Of a stretch of DNA of 40,737 bases, positions 34,136 to 40,737 are shown one piece after another. The stretch's first letter is position 1. Every line of letters begins with the position of its first letter. The position numbers and the translations under genes are program-made. The stretch is from Pediococcus stilesii (GTDB taxonomy: Bacteria > Bacillota > Bacilli > Lactobacillales > Lactobacillaceae), in assembly GCF_001437075.1 (NCBI RefSeq), contig NZ_JQBX01000016.1, positions 1 through 40,737 on the forward strand. Direction: 5' to 3'. The notes under the pieces were generated by a model, which worked only from the letters and a program-made list of their open reading frames with translations, was not told where the DNA came from and did no database searches.

Positions 34136-35311
34136 TTATTCGTGTCTAAACCTCAAAAAATAACTGACCGTCATTAAACCAGTGATTCCTAAGAAATAAA
34201 GTGGTAGCACGCCAATCCAACCGGTATGCAAGACGCTCATCAGATAAGTAAAGAAACTGATGACGAGGTAGTAAATGAAACTAAATATTCCACTGGCAAC
34301 ACCAATTACTTCTTCATAGCCAACTAGTGCGAGATTAAGTGCCATGGGAAGGGTAACATAGACGCCGTAGAATAGAACAAAGATGCAAATAATAAATAGA
34401 ATAATGTTATCGGCAAATCCGGCGCCAACTAGTAGGAGGCTGCCGATTAGAGCTATTAGCAATCCTAACTTAGTGATTTTGGTTGGACTGAATCTTGTCA
34501 CTAATCGGTTAATGGTAATTGATCCTAAAATGCTAGAAAGGGCAATTACTACACCTAAAACACCGTATTGAACGGAACTAGTGTGAAAATGGTTGATAAA
34601 AATAAAAGGCGCTTCAGCATAAAAGCTGAAGAGAAGGCCGTTAATTCCGCTAATCAATAGGCAATAGACCCAAACGTTTTTATCTGTCAGTAAGCGCAGC
34701 GTGATTGATTTGGCTGATGGTGCAGATTCACTTGAATTAATATTGTGATTGGTTTCCGGCAACCCCAAAAAGGTATAAAAAATTAGACTAACTGCGATAG
34801 CGATTAGAATGGAAAAGACGCTTCGATATCCGAAGTAGGTCTGCGCGATTCCACCTAAAAGTGGCCCAATTGCGGGTGAGAGGGCTAAAGCAGCACCGAC
34901 ATTGGCGAAAACTTTAGCACCCCTAGCACCAGTATAGGATTCACGCATGATGGATTGCGTGACAACGGAACCGGCACTGGCTCCGAAAGATTGCACGAGA
35001 CGGAAAAAGATTAAGATTGCGAAATTAGGTGCAAAATGTAGCCCAATATTTCCGATTAAATAAACGATTAGTCCACCTAACATTGCTTTTCGACGTCCGA
35101 CGTGGTCAGAATAACCACCCCAGAAAAGAACCCCGATAGCGAAAGCAACGAAGTATGAACTCATTGTTAGTTGTCCCGTTTTGGCCGTGACATTGAGTGC
35201 GTTACTTAATGCCGGTAAGGCAGGTGTAAAAATTGACTCGCTAATTTGTGGAAAGCCAACTAAAACAATAATAATTAATAGTGATGGAACTTGTTTTTGG
35301 ACGTTTTTCAT
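34136..35311 (-). CDS. MFS multidrug transporter, Bcr/CflA type
   Basis: This 391-aa protein has 12 transmembrane segments. The N-terminal motif ESIFTPALPALSNALNVTAKTGQ and the loop GGYSDHVGRRKAMLGGLIVY with the DxxGRR motif are typical of the DHA1 Bcr/CflA drug:proton antiporters; RLVQSFGASAGSVVTQSIMRE and LSPAIGPLLGGIAQTYFGYRSVF (motif C, drug antiporter signature) support this. Substrate unknown; the family includes bicyclomycin and sulfonamide exporters. TTAAGGAG precedes the ATG. It is convergent with the ribose operon and not linked to a regulator. Confidence 0.9.
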   Translation of the reverse strand: MKNVQKQVPSLLIIIVLVGFPQISESIFTPALPALSNALNVTAKTGQLTMSSYFVAFAIGVLFWGGYSDHVGRRKAMLGGLIVYLIGNIGLHFAPNFAILIFFRLVQSFGASAGSVVTQSIMRESYTGARGAKVFANVGAALALSPAIGPLLGGIAQTYFGYRSVFSILIAIAVSLIFYTFLGLPETNHNINSSESAPSAKSITLRLLTDKNVWVYCLLISGINGLLFSFYAEAPFIFINHFHTSSVQYGVLGVVIALSSILGSITINRLVTRFSPTKITKLGLLIALIGSLLLVGAGFADNIILFIICIFVLFYGVYVTLPMALNLALVGYEEVIGVASGIFSFIYYLVISFFTYLMSVLHTGWIGVLPLYFLGITGLMTVSYFLRFRHE

Positions 35312-35457
35312 TTTATGCTCCTTAAATTTATTATGCAGAAAAACGTCCTAATTTTATTACGGTCGCACTAGCGATAAAACTTGCGTAAGTCAAATCTTTT
35401 CCTCCATGTAGATTGATAATCTGATCATTGTAACAAAGAATTCACTTGGATATCAAA

Positions 35458-35979
35458 TTACAAATTCAATTCAAAAGCAACCCGTCGACCGTCCTCATGA
35501 TCATTTACGTAAATAATTCCGGTGTATTCAAAATCAAAATCAGTGATCAATTTTTGCATGCGGCGATTCATTTCATGTGTATCGATTCGAAAGTTATGCA
35601 GTCCTTGTTGATAACCGATGGAAATTAAGTTTGAAAAGAAAAATTTGCTAAGCGACATACCTCGAAATTTTGACGAAATGGCAATTCGATGAATGGTCGC
35701 GTATTGTTCGATAATATTTTTCCAATGGCCGTCTTTAATGACATCATAATGAGGATCATTTGAAGTTAATAACGTTGCCGTTCCGGCGATCTCTTTTCCC
35801 ACCATCAGTAACCAGCATTCATTATTTTGAATATCTTGCCTAAGTGTATTGATATTAGGTGAGCCATCTTGCCATTGGGGGCTTCCATCTTTTTTTAACA
35901 GTGCTTTTGCAGCATCAATGATTTCCATAATTTTTGAAAGATCTTCAATTTTAGCTTTTTTGATATAAATACTACTCAT
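35458..35979 (-). CDS. GNAT family N-acetyltransferase
   Basis: The 173-aa protein is a GNAT acetyltransferase: IYIKKAKIEDLSKIMEIIDAAK at the start, WQDGSPNINTLRQDIQN, WLLMVGKEIAGTATLL (beta strands 2-3), IHRIAISSKFRGMSLSKFFF with the acetyl-CoA-binding R-x-x-G-x pattern, FRIDTHEMNRRMQKLITDFDFEYTGIIYV typical of a subgroup in lactic acid bacteria. Substrate unknown. AAGGAATG lies upstream of the ATG at 35979. It lies on the same strand as the MerR gene but a terminator separates them. Confidence 0.87.
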   Translation of the reverse strand: MSSIYIKKAKIEDLSKIMEIIDAAKALLKKDGSPQWQDGSPNINTLRQDIQNNECWLLMVGKEIAGTATLLTSNDPHYDVIKDGHWKNIIEQYATIHRIAISSKFRGMSLSKFFFSNLISIGYQQGLHNFRIDTHEMNRRMQKLITDFDFEYTGIIYVNDHEDGRRVAFELNL

Positions 35980-36014
35980 ATGATCACATTCCTTAAGTTT
36001 TTATTCAGTATAAA

Positions 36015-36050
36015 ACAAAATTCCCTAACAAAATACTTCGTTAGGAAATT
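36015..36050 (-). terminator. Terminator of the MerR gene
   Basis: On the minus strand TTTCCTAAC pairs with GTTAGGGAA around a 10-nt loop (one A-G mismatch aside, about 8 bp) and TTTTGTTTT follows. Confidence 0.7.
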
Positions 36051-36063
36051 TAGAGAAATTAAT

Positions 36064-36777
36064 TTATTTCGAGATTTCAGCGCAAAATCCATGATAATGG
36101 CAGTTAGGACAGGTTAATTGACGCGTTTTAGGTGTATGCCGTGAAAAGAAAAAATCTTTAAGACGCGGTTGAAAGATTTTTTCACAGTTTGGACAGATAT
36201 AGCGGACATTTCTATAGTAATTCGTCATTAAAAAGTAAACAAAAATAAAAACTGCGATAAAGCCAACAAGACAAGGTAGCCAGTTTCCGGTTACGATTCC
36301 ATACCAGATAACACCGATTTCAAGCACATCGAGTATAAGGCCAAACGCAATTAAACGCGTTCTGAGCCAAAATAATTTTTTGCTTTTTTCCATGATCTTT
36401 TCAACGTCATTTAATGAATTTGGAGATAACGGTAGTCCGTTATTCAGACCATTTTCAACCTTAATGATCGAATCAAGTTGATCCTTTTTTTCTGAAATTT
36501 CCTGATCGAGTTGAGTTCTTTTTTGTTTTAAAAGATCTTTTAATACATTATTGAATTCTGAACTGTCGAGTAAATCTCTAATTGTGCTTAATGACAAGCC
36601 AAGTGATTTTAATAATAGTACAAATTTCAAACGTTTAAGTTCGGTGTCAGAATAGATTCTTCGTCCACCTTCGGATATTTTAAAAGGGATTACTAGTTTT
36701 TTTCGATCATAATATTGAACCGTCCGAATTGAAACGCCAACTTTTCGGGCCAAATCTCCAGTTGTATAAGTCGACAT
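36064..36777 (-). CDS. MerR family regulator fused to a membrane domain and zinc ribbon
   Basis: The 237-aa protein begins with a MerR winged helix (YTTGDLARKVGVSIRTVQYYDRKKLVIP, then EGGRRIYSDTELKRL) and the family's dimerisation helix (about 75-110). Instead of ending in a ligand pocket it continues with two hydrophobic segments (about residues 140-160 and 165-185) and a C-terminal zinc ribbon: Cys195-x-x-Cys198 and Cys223-x-x-Cys226, with a further Cys232. It is thus a one-component membrane-tethered regulator whose zinc finger may face the cytosol, since both ends would lie on the same side. Its promoter has the 19-bp spacer of MerR targets. It is divergent from an ABC-2 exporter operon that it may control. 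AGGAGG precedes the ATG. Confidence 0.85.
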   Translation of the reverse strand: MSTYTTGDLARKVGVSIRTVQYYDRKKLVIPFKISEGGRRIYSDTELKRLKFVLLLKSLGLSLSTIRDLLDSSEFNNVLKDLLKQKRTQLDQEISEKKDQLDSIIKVENGLNNGLPLSPNSLNDVEKIMEKSKKLFWLRTRLIAFGLILDVLEIGVIWYGIVTGNWLPCLVGFIAVFIFVYFLMTNYYRNVRYICPNCEKIFQPRLKDFFFSRHTPKTRQLTCPNCHYHGFCAEISK

Positions 36778-36799
36778 TGAAAATCACCTCCTTAGCTTA

Positions 36800-36830
36800 G
36801 TTATACATAATGACGTCGCGTAATTAGCAA
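36800..36830 (-). promoter_or_regulatory. MerR-type promoter with 19-bp spacer
   Basis: On the minus strand TTGCTA (36825-36830) and TATAAC (36800-36805) are 19 nt apart, the overlong spacing that MerR proteins correct by twisting DNA. The spacer contains the GACGTC palindrome (36812-36817). This suggests autoregulation. Confidence 0.5.
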
Positions 36831-36888
36831 GCATTATTTTTAAATTGAAGTATCTTTTCATATTTTAACTTTAATTGAACTTCAGATG

Positions 36889-36941
36889 TTGACATTTATA
36901 GGAAATGGAATAGAATATCCTTAAATAAGTGATTAATCACT
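36889..36941 (+). promoter_or_regulatory. Promoter and palindromic operator of the ABC-2 exporter operon
   Basis: A consensus TTGACA (36889-36894) and TAGAAT (36911-36916) lie 16 nt apart. Just downstream, at the likely start site, is the perfect 14-bp palindrome AGTGATTAATCACT (36928-36941), with another TTCACT copy nearby at 36952. A repressor such as the operon's own TetR protein is the probable binder. Confidence 0.65.
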
Positions 36942-36978
36942 CACCTGTCCATTCACTTTTTACATTGGAGGAAAGCAA

Positions 36979-37704
36979 ATGACTCAACCAATAATTGAAT
37001 TAAGTCAAATTGCTAAAAAATTTGGCAAACAAGAAGTTTTAAAAGAAATTGATTTTAACGTTGATGTGGGGCAAATTGTTGGTTTGATTGGACCTTCGGG
37101 GTCGGGGAAATCAACGATTATTAAAATTGCACTGGGAATGGAAGTCGCCAATCGGGGTGAAGCCAAGATTTTTGGCCAAAAGATGCCTAATCGGACCTTG
37201 CTTTCAAGGATCGGCTATATGGCGCAAACCGACGCACTATATTTGACGCTAACTGGTCGCGAAAACCTCAAGTTTTATGCGCAAATGAAGGGAATTAAAG
37301 GACAACAACTTCAAGAACAAATTCAGCATGTTAGTCAAGTCGTTGATTTAACGGATGCGTTGAACCGTAAAGTACAAGGATATTCGGGTGGGATGATGCG
37401 ACGGCTCTCCTTGGCAATTGCGTTGTTGGGTGATCCCGAGTTGTTAATTTTAGATGAACCAACGGTGGGGATTGACCCAGCATTGCGGCGTCAGATTTGG
37501 GCGGAGCTAAAACGAATAAAAAATGATGGTAAAAGTGTTTTAGTAACCACCCATGTGATGGATGAAGCCGAACAAGTGGACCAGGTGGCATTAATCTTGA
37601 ATGGCGATGTGATTGCGTTGGACAGTCCGACAGAGCTTAAAAGGAAGTATCAGGTGCCAACAATCGAAGACGTCTTTTTGAAAGCAGAGGGGGCTGAACA
37701 ATGA
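36979..37704 (+). CDS. ABC transporter ATP-binding protein (drug/daunorubicin-type exporter)
   Basis: The 241-aa ATPase energises the permease encoded next. It shows Walker A GPSGSGKST, Q-loop YMAQ, signature YSGGMMRRL, Walker B LLILDEPTVGID and the H-loop TTHVMDEAEQ. The YSGGM form and the VGID continuation place it with DrrA/CcmA-type ABC-2 exporters. Its stop codon overlaps the permease start (ATGA), so translation is coupled. ATTGGAGG precedes the ATG. The operon is completed by a TetR gene and faces a divergent MerR gene. Confidence 0.93.
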   Translation: MTQPIIELSQIAKKFGKQEVLKEIDFNVDVGQIVGLIGPSGSGKSTIIKIALGMEVANRGEAKIFGQKMPNRTLLSRIGYMAQTDALYLTLTGRENLKFYAQMKGIKGQQLQEQIQHVSQVVDLTDALNRKVQGYSGGMMRRLSLAIALLGDPELLILDEPTVGIDPALRRQIWAELKRIKNDGKSVLVTTHVMDEAEQVDQVALILNGDVIALDSPTELKRKYQVPTIEDVFLKAEGAEQ

Positions 37705-38843
37705 GAACTATATCGATCATGCGACGGGTGCTAGTTGAACTTTTCCGAGATAAACGTACACTTGCATTAATGTTTCTTGCTCCAATACTAATTTTACTTT
37801 TAATGAGTTTTATTTTTAACAATAATGAAACGACCAATGTTAGCGTTGCTACGGTAGGAGTTTCTAAGTCAATAAATCGTGAATTGGACTCGATTAAACA
37901 TGTGAAAGTAACCGAATATGATACAAACCAAAAAGCAAAACAAAGTTTAGATGACGAGCAGAACGACGCGATTGTTGAAAAGGATGGTAACAACTTTAGA
38001 TTAACATACGCAAATACGGATGCTTCCAAGACAAATGCGGTTAAAATGGCCTTTGGCAACGCACTCACGGCTAATAGCATTAGTGAATTAAAACAAGGTT
38101 TAAAGAAGAGTACCGCAGCAATTTCTGAACTACAAGCGAAGTTAGCTTCAATCACTAAAACAAAAGTTAATGCACCGCAGGAGTCATCTCAACCTCAAGC
38201 ACCAAAACTAATAAACCATTATGTTTATGGCGATGCGAATACGAGCTTTTTTGATAAAATATTGCCAATTTTAATGGGATTTTTCGTCTTCTTCTTTGTT
38301 TTTTTAGTGTCGGGAATGGCATTACTAAAGGAAAGAACAAGTGGTACACTCGACCGTCTTTTGGCTACCCCGGTTAAAAGATCCGAAATTGTTTTTGGAT
38401 ATATGCTTAGCTATGGTGTAATTGCAATTTTACAAACGATAGTAATTGTATTGGTGACGATCGGGTTATTGGGAACAGAAGTTGTTGGTAGCGTGTTTAA
38501 TATCATCGTGATCAATTTACTTCTAGCGCTGGTAGCCTTAGCATTTGGAATTTTACTTTCGACTTTCGCCAATTCTGAATTTCAAATGATGCAGTTTATC
38601 CCGCTCGTAATTGTTCCGCAGGTCTTTTTTGCGGGAATTATTCCGCTAGATTCGATGGCAGATTGGGTTCGGAATATTTCATATATAATCCCGCTTAAAT
38701 ACGCCGGTGATGCCGTTAGTCAGATTATGATGCGGGGAACAAGCTTATTCGACCTTGGCGGGGATATCGGAGTGCTACTAATTTTTCTAGTAGTGTTAAC
38801 AATTCTGAATATTATTGGATTAAAACGATATCGGAAGGTGTAG
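37701..38843 (+). CDS. ABC-2 type transporter permease
   Basis: The 380-aa membrane subunit has an N-terminal transmembrane helix (residues 20-38, LALMFLAPILILLLMSFIF), a large external domain (about 40-175, hydrophilic with a helical KQGLKKSTAAISELQAKL stretch) and five further helices from about 190 onward. The conserved ABC-2 segment KERTSGTLDRLLATPVKRSEIVFGYMLSYG couples to the ATPase. This is the DrrB/YhgE-like layout of exporters for drugs or lipid-like molecules. It overlaps the ATPase gene by 4 nt and is followed 3 nt later by the TetR gene. The substrate is unknown. Confidence 0.92.
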   Translation: MRTISIMRRVLVELFRDKRTLALMFLAPILILLLMSFIFNNNETTNVSVATVGVSKSINRELDSIKHVKVTEYDTNQKAKQSLDDEQNDAIVEKDGNNFRLTYANTDASKTNAVKMAFGNALTANSISELKQGLKKSTAAISELQAKLASITKTKVNAPQESSQPQAPKLINHYVYGDANTSFFDKILPILMGFFVFFFVFLVSGMALLKERTSGTLDRLLATPVKRSEIVFGYMLSYGVIAILQTIVIVLVTIGLLGTEVVGSVFNIIVINLLLALVALAFGILLSTFANSEFQMMQFIPLVIVPQVFFAGIIPLDSMADWVRNISYIIPLKYAGDAVSQIMMRGTSLFDLGGDIGVLLIFLVVLTILNIIGLKRYRKV

Positions 38844-38846
38844 AAA

Positions 38847-39479
38847 ATGACAGGAATTATATTTGATAACTATCGAATCTGGCTTGAAGATCAAAAAATA
38901 CCCAATGGCCAGAAAAAAACTTTGCTTGCCGGATTGGACCTATTTGCAAAGCAGGGTTACGATGGAACGTCAACGGCGCAAATTGCTGAGTACGCTGGAG
39001 TTAGTCAAGCAACTATTTTTAAATATTTTAAAACAAAACAAGACTTATTGGTCGCGATTATAGGGCCCGTGATGCAGAATTTCTTCCCACTATATCGAGA
39101 TGATTTTTTAGCAAAATTAAAAGAGTTTAAGACACTTAGAGAATTTGTTCATTTTTTTGTTCAAAACCGATATAAATTTGCTAAAGATAATGAGGATGCT
39201 GTTATGATTTTGATGACCCAGGTATTAGTAAGTCCACAAGTTAGAAAATTGATTATTGATACTCTGAAGAGATCAGATCGATCCATTCCAAATGAGGTGG
39301 GTCAAATTCTAAAAAATACAGGGGAAATTCGTTCTGATCTGGATGAAGTTACGCTTGTTCGGACTCTGATTGGCTCAATTGGAAGCTATTTGATCCAATC
39401 GCGCTTTTTAGGGGTTAAAGATGAACAACATGATCTCCGATTAATTGAAGAACAAATTATATCTTTTTTAAAAAAATAA
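38847..39479 (+). CDS. TetR/AcrR family transcriptional regulator
   Basis: The 210-aa protein has an N-terminal TetR helix-turn-helix (KKTLLAGLDLFAKQGYDGTSTAQIAEYAGVSQATIFKYFKTKQDLL, residues about 23-70) and a helical ligand/dimer domain. The first 20 residues (TGIIFDNYRIWLEDQKIPNG) are an N-terminal extension. It is the last gene of the ABC-2 exporter operon, 3 nt after the permease; GGAAGG precedes the ATG. It probably represses the operon through the AGTGATTAATCACT palindrome at 36928 and lets go when the transported compound binds. Confidence 0.92.
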   Translation: MTGIIFDNYRIWLEDQKIPNGQKKTLLAGLDLFAKQGYDGTSTAQIAEYAGVSQATIFKYFKTKQDLLVAIIGPVMQNFFPLYRDDFLAKLKEFKTLREFVHFFVQNRYKFAKDNEDAVMILMTQVLVSPQVRKLIIDTLKRSDRSIPNEVGQILKNTGEIRSDLDEVTLVRTLIGSIGSYLIQSRFLGVKDEQHDLRLIEEQIISFLKK

Positions 39480-39510
39480 ACGTTTATTTTTGTAGTAATC
39501 TAATTAAAAT

Positions 39511-39553
39511 AAAGCGTGTCAAAAGTCGATGGATTGGCTTTTGACACGCTTTT
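39511..39553. terminator. Bidirectional terminator after the TetR gene
   Basis: AAAGCGTGTCAAAAG pairs perfectly with CTTTTGACACGCTTT around a 12-nt loop, flanked by A and T runs. Confidence 0.9.
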
Positions 39554-39555
39554 AA

Positions 39556-40404
39556 TCACCATAGAAAGTTACTGATCTGTTTATCAACTTGCTCATTTTC
39601 GTGGAGTTGACTATGTTGAGCTTTAGGACCAAAGACACGGAATTCCTCATAGTTTTTGAAGCGACCACGGAGGAGATATCTTAACGACTGTGAAGAAACA
39701 TTAGTTACATCACCGTCGGAGTTTGAACCATCGTTTAAATTACCATAGATGTTTAAAATATCAACCTGGTCCTTTGGAAAGTTATTGCGACGGTTAAGCT
39801 GATCTTTATAGTAAGAATTTAAAATTTTAGGCTCACCATTCGCTTGGATGGTATTCTCGTTCGCCTTGTCATCCCGGCCAAGAATGCCATCAAAATGCCC
39901 CGCAATATTAATTTGTTTTTGTAACTGAGGTAGCTTCTTATTAGGCCCATTATAGAGTTCATAGTACATCAAGGTTAAATTTCCCATCGAATGTGCAACA
40001 GCGTTAAATTGTTTAAATGAATGCTTTTTATTAACCGCCGTAAGCACGTTTTTAAACCAAGATTGAGTAACTTTGAAGTTGTTATTGCGATTATCCTGGA
40101 AAACGACCTGGACGATTGGGCGTGATACGTCCTTACTCCAATCACCTTTTAAAGTGACTTTACCATTTTTATCTACGGTTGCCGTAAATACCTTATGAGC
40201 GTTGCTATTTTTAGTAGCGTAACTGATCATGCCATTGGTCGAGTTAGCCGTCCCACTGTAACCATGGAGATAAAAGGTTGGTATGGTCGTTTGTGACTGC
40301 TTTTTTTGCTGTTGCGCAAATCCAGGAATCGCAAATCCAATTCCTACTGCGATAATAATACTAACAATCCATAAAAATACTTTGCCAGATGTTTTCATAA
40401 GCAT
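39556..40404 (-). CDS. Secreted or membrane-anchored DUF915 alpha/beta hydrolase
   Basis: The 282-aa protein starts with a signal peptide or anchor (residues 9-30, VFLWIVSIIIAVGIGFAIPGFA, possible cleavage after GFA). The mature part is an alpha/beta hydrolase of the DUF915 family: oxyanion region YLHGYSGT, nucleophile elbow AHSMGN with Ser139, NIYGNLNDGSNSDGDVTNVSS, and the C-terminal AQHSQLHEN with the likely catalytic His264 or His268. Such proteins are common in lactobacilli and their natural substrates are mostly unknown. Two start codons are possible: 40404, with AAAGGAC upstream, and 40398, with CAGGAC. It is convergent with the TetR operon. Confidence 0.88.
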   Translation of the reverse strand: MLMKTSGKVFLWIVSIIIAVGIGFAIPGFAQQQKKQSQTTIPTFYLHGYSGTANSTNGMISYATKNSNAHKVFTATVDKNGKVTLKGDWSKDVSRPIVQVVFQDNRNNNFKVTQSWFKNVLTAVNKKHSFKQFNAVAHSMGNLTLMYYELYNGPNKKLPQLQKQINIAGHFDGILGRDDKANENTIQANGEPKILNSYYKDQLNRRNNFPKDQVDILNIYGNLNDGSNSDGDVTNVSSQSLRYLLRGRFKNYEEFRVFGPKAQHSQLHENEQVDKQISNFLW

Positions 40405-40451
40405 GTCCTGTCCTTTTTATAATTGAAATTTTTAGAGGTTTTTGCGTATGC

Positions 40452-40573
40452 TTTAGTTGAACTCCGAAAGATTGAGTTCTGTGGCTAGCTACGTCCAGCA
40501 CAATGCCTTGCTTCGCAAGTCCTTGCACCAGACTATGCTAGTCCTCAAACTCAGCCCATCTTTCTCCGTATCC
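40452..40573 (-). repeat. Full-length hairpin repeat unit A
   Basis: Read on the minus strand it begins GGATACGGAGAAAGAT and ends ATCTTTCGGAGTTCAACTAAA, 122 nt, homologous end to end with 5083-5204. Arms: GAAAGAT/ATCTTTC, GAGTT/AACTC, AGC/GCT, GTGCAAGG/CATTGTGC (imperfect) and the tip CTTGC/GCAAG. Where the 5083 copy has GAAAGAC/GTCTTT, this one has matched changes. Confidence 0.9.
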
Positions 40574-40577
40574 TGAT

Positions 40578-40701
40578 TTTAGTTGAGTTCCAGAAACCAG
40601 AAGTCTGCGGTTAGTTACGCCATGACCAACATCCACCAAGCCCGTGGATATTCGGCATAGCTAGACTAATCCTCAACTTCTACCCGGTTTCTTTCACATC
40701 C
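40578..40701 (-). repeat. Full-length hairpin repeat unit B
   Basis: On the minus strand it begins GGATGTGAAAGAAACC and ends GGTTTCTGGAACTCAACTAAA, in direct tandem with unit A (128-nt period). Arms: GAAACC/GGTTTC, AGAAGT/ACTTCT and a tip ATATCCAC/GTGGATGT. Sequence differs strongly from units A and D in the arms but pairing is kept. GTTGAGGATTAG and TCTAG are shared. Confidence 0.9.
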
Positions 40702-40705
40702 TGAT

Positions 40706-40737
40706 TTTAGTCGAACTCCGAAAGGCAAGAGTTTCCG
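40706..40737 (-). repeat. Hairpin repeat unit C, cut by the window edge
   Basis: Only the end is inside the window: minus-strand CTTTCGGAGTTCGACTAAA, preceded by GGAAACTCTTGC. It continues the tandem series of units A and B. With them it fills the 333-nt region after the DUF915 start. Confidence 0.75.

Noticed and set aside
35312-35457. Minus-strand TTGACT as a promoter of the Bcr/CflA gene
   Set aside because: The -10 at the right distance (TAGTGC) is poor, so no promoter is called.

Overview
The window reads as a chromosomal segment of a low-GC Gram-positive bacterium, most likely a member of the Lactobacillaceae. The evidence is the AT-rich composition, the strong AGGAGG-type ribosome sites, an IMP dehydrogenase without CBS domains, a DUF1129 protein, a DUF915 hydrolase, an RbsK-RbsD-RbsU ribose operon with no ABC ribose transporter, and a 2,3-BPG-dependent phosphoglycerate mutase. 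Genus and species cannot be fixed from sequence reading alone. No rRNA, tRNA, CRISPR array, prophage or transposase was seen, and no gene appears broken.

Layout. 0-2 kb: a secreted protein with two copies of an unrecognised domain, then a CPBP membrane protease on the opposite strand. 2-5.1 kb: the co-directional run ychF, DUF1129 gene and guaB, followed by a structured repeat. 5.4-9.2 kb: ogt, a VanRS-like two-component system and a D-Ala-D-Ala carboxypeptidase. 9.3-12.8 kb: azlCD, cfa (reverse strand) and an anchored TPR-like protein. 12.8-15 kb: an enolase and gpmA, consecutive glycolytic steps, each with its own promoter; the enolase leader looks like an attenuator. 15-24.4 kb: an MFS exporter, an NAD(P)-binding protein, a MarR-ABC exporter pair, an acetyltransferase, two tandem histidine phosphatases, an unknown membrane protein and a flavin monooxygenase/NADP-oxidoreductase pair. 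24.5-29.8 kb: a heterodimeric ABC exporter and mntH with a structured leader. 30-34 kb: a small membrane protein and the ribose cluster rbsR-rbsK-rbsD-rbsU, with a five-site, 13-bp-phased operator array in front of rbsK. 34-40.4 kb: a Bcr/CflA-type exporter, an acetyltransferase, a membrane-bound MerR regulator with a zinc ribbon, a divergent ABC-2 exporter with its TetR regulator, and a secreted DUF915 hydrolase.

How the parts work together. Several regulator-plus-exporter modules (MarR-ABC, MerR/ABC-2/TetR, the ABC heterodimer, two MFS pumps) suggest a drug, bacteriocin or envelope stress repertoire. The two-component system and carboxypeptidase form a peptidoglycan module. The ribose cluster is a self-contained catabolic unit with local repressor sites and one site that also resembles a cre.

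The least conventional feature is a family of about 120-nt hairpin-forming repeats. They occur in direct tandem after guaB (one full and one minimal copy) and at the right edge (at least two full copies plus one cut by the window end). A minimal copy also sits between rbsK and rbsD. Stems are kept by compensatory changes between copies, so structure appears to be what is conserved. Apart from this and a few candidate leader or operator elements, the gene content is ordinary for this group; I did not find a convincing new multi-gene system.
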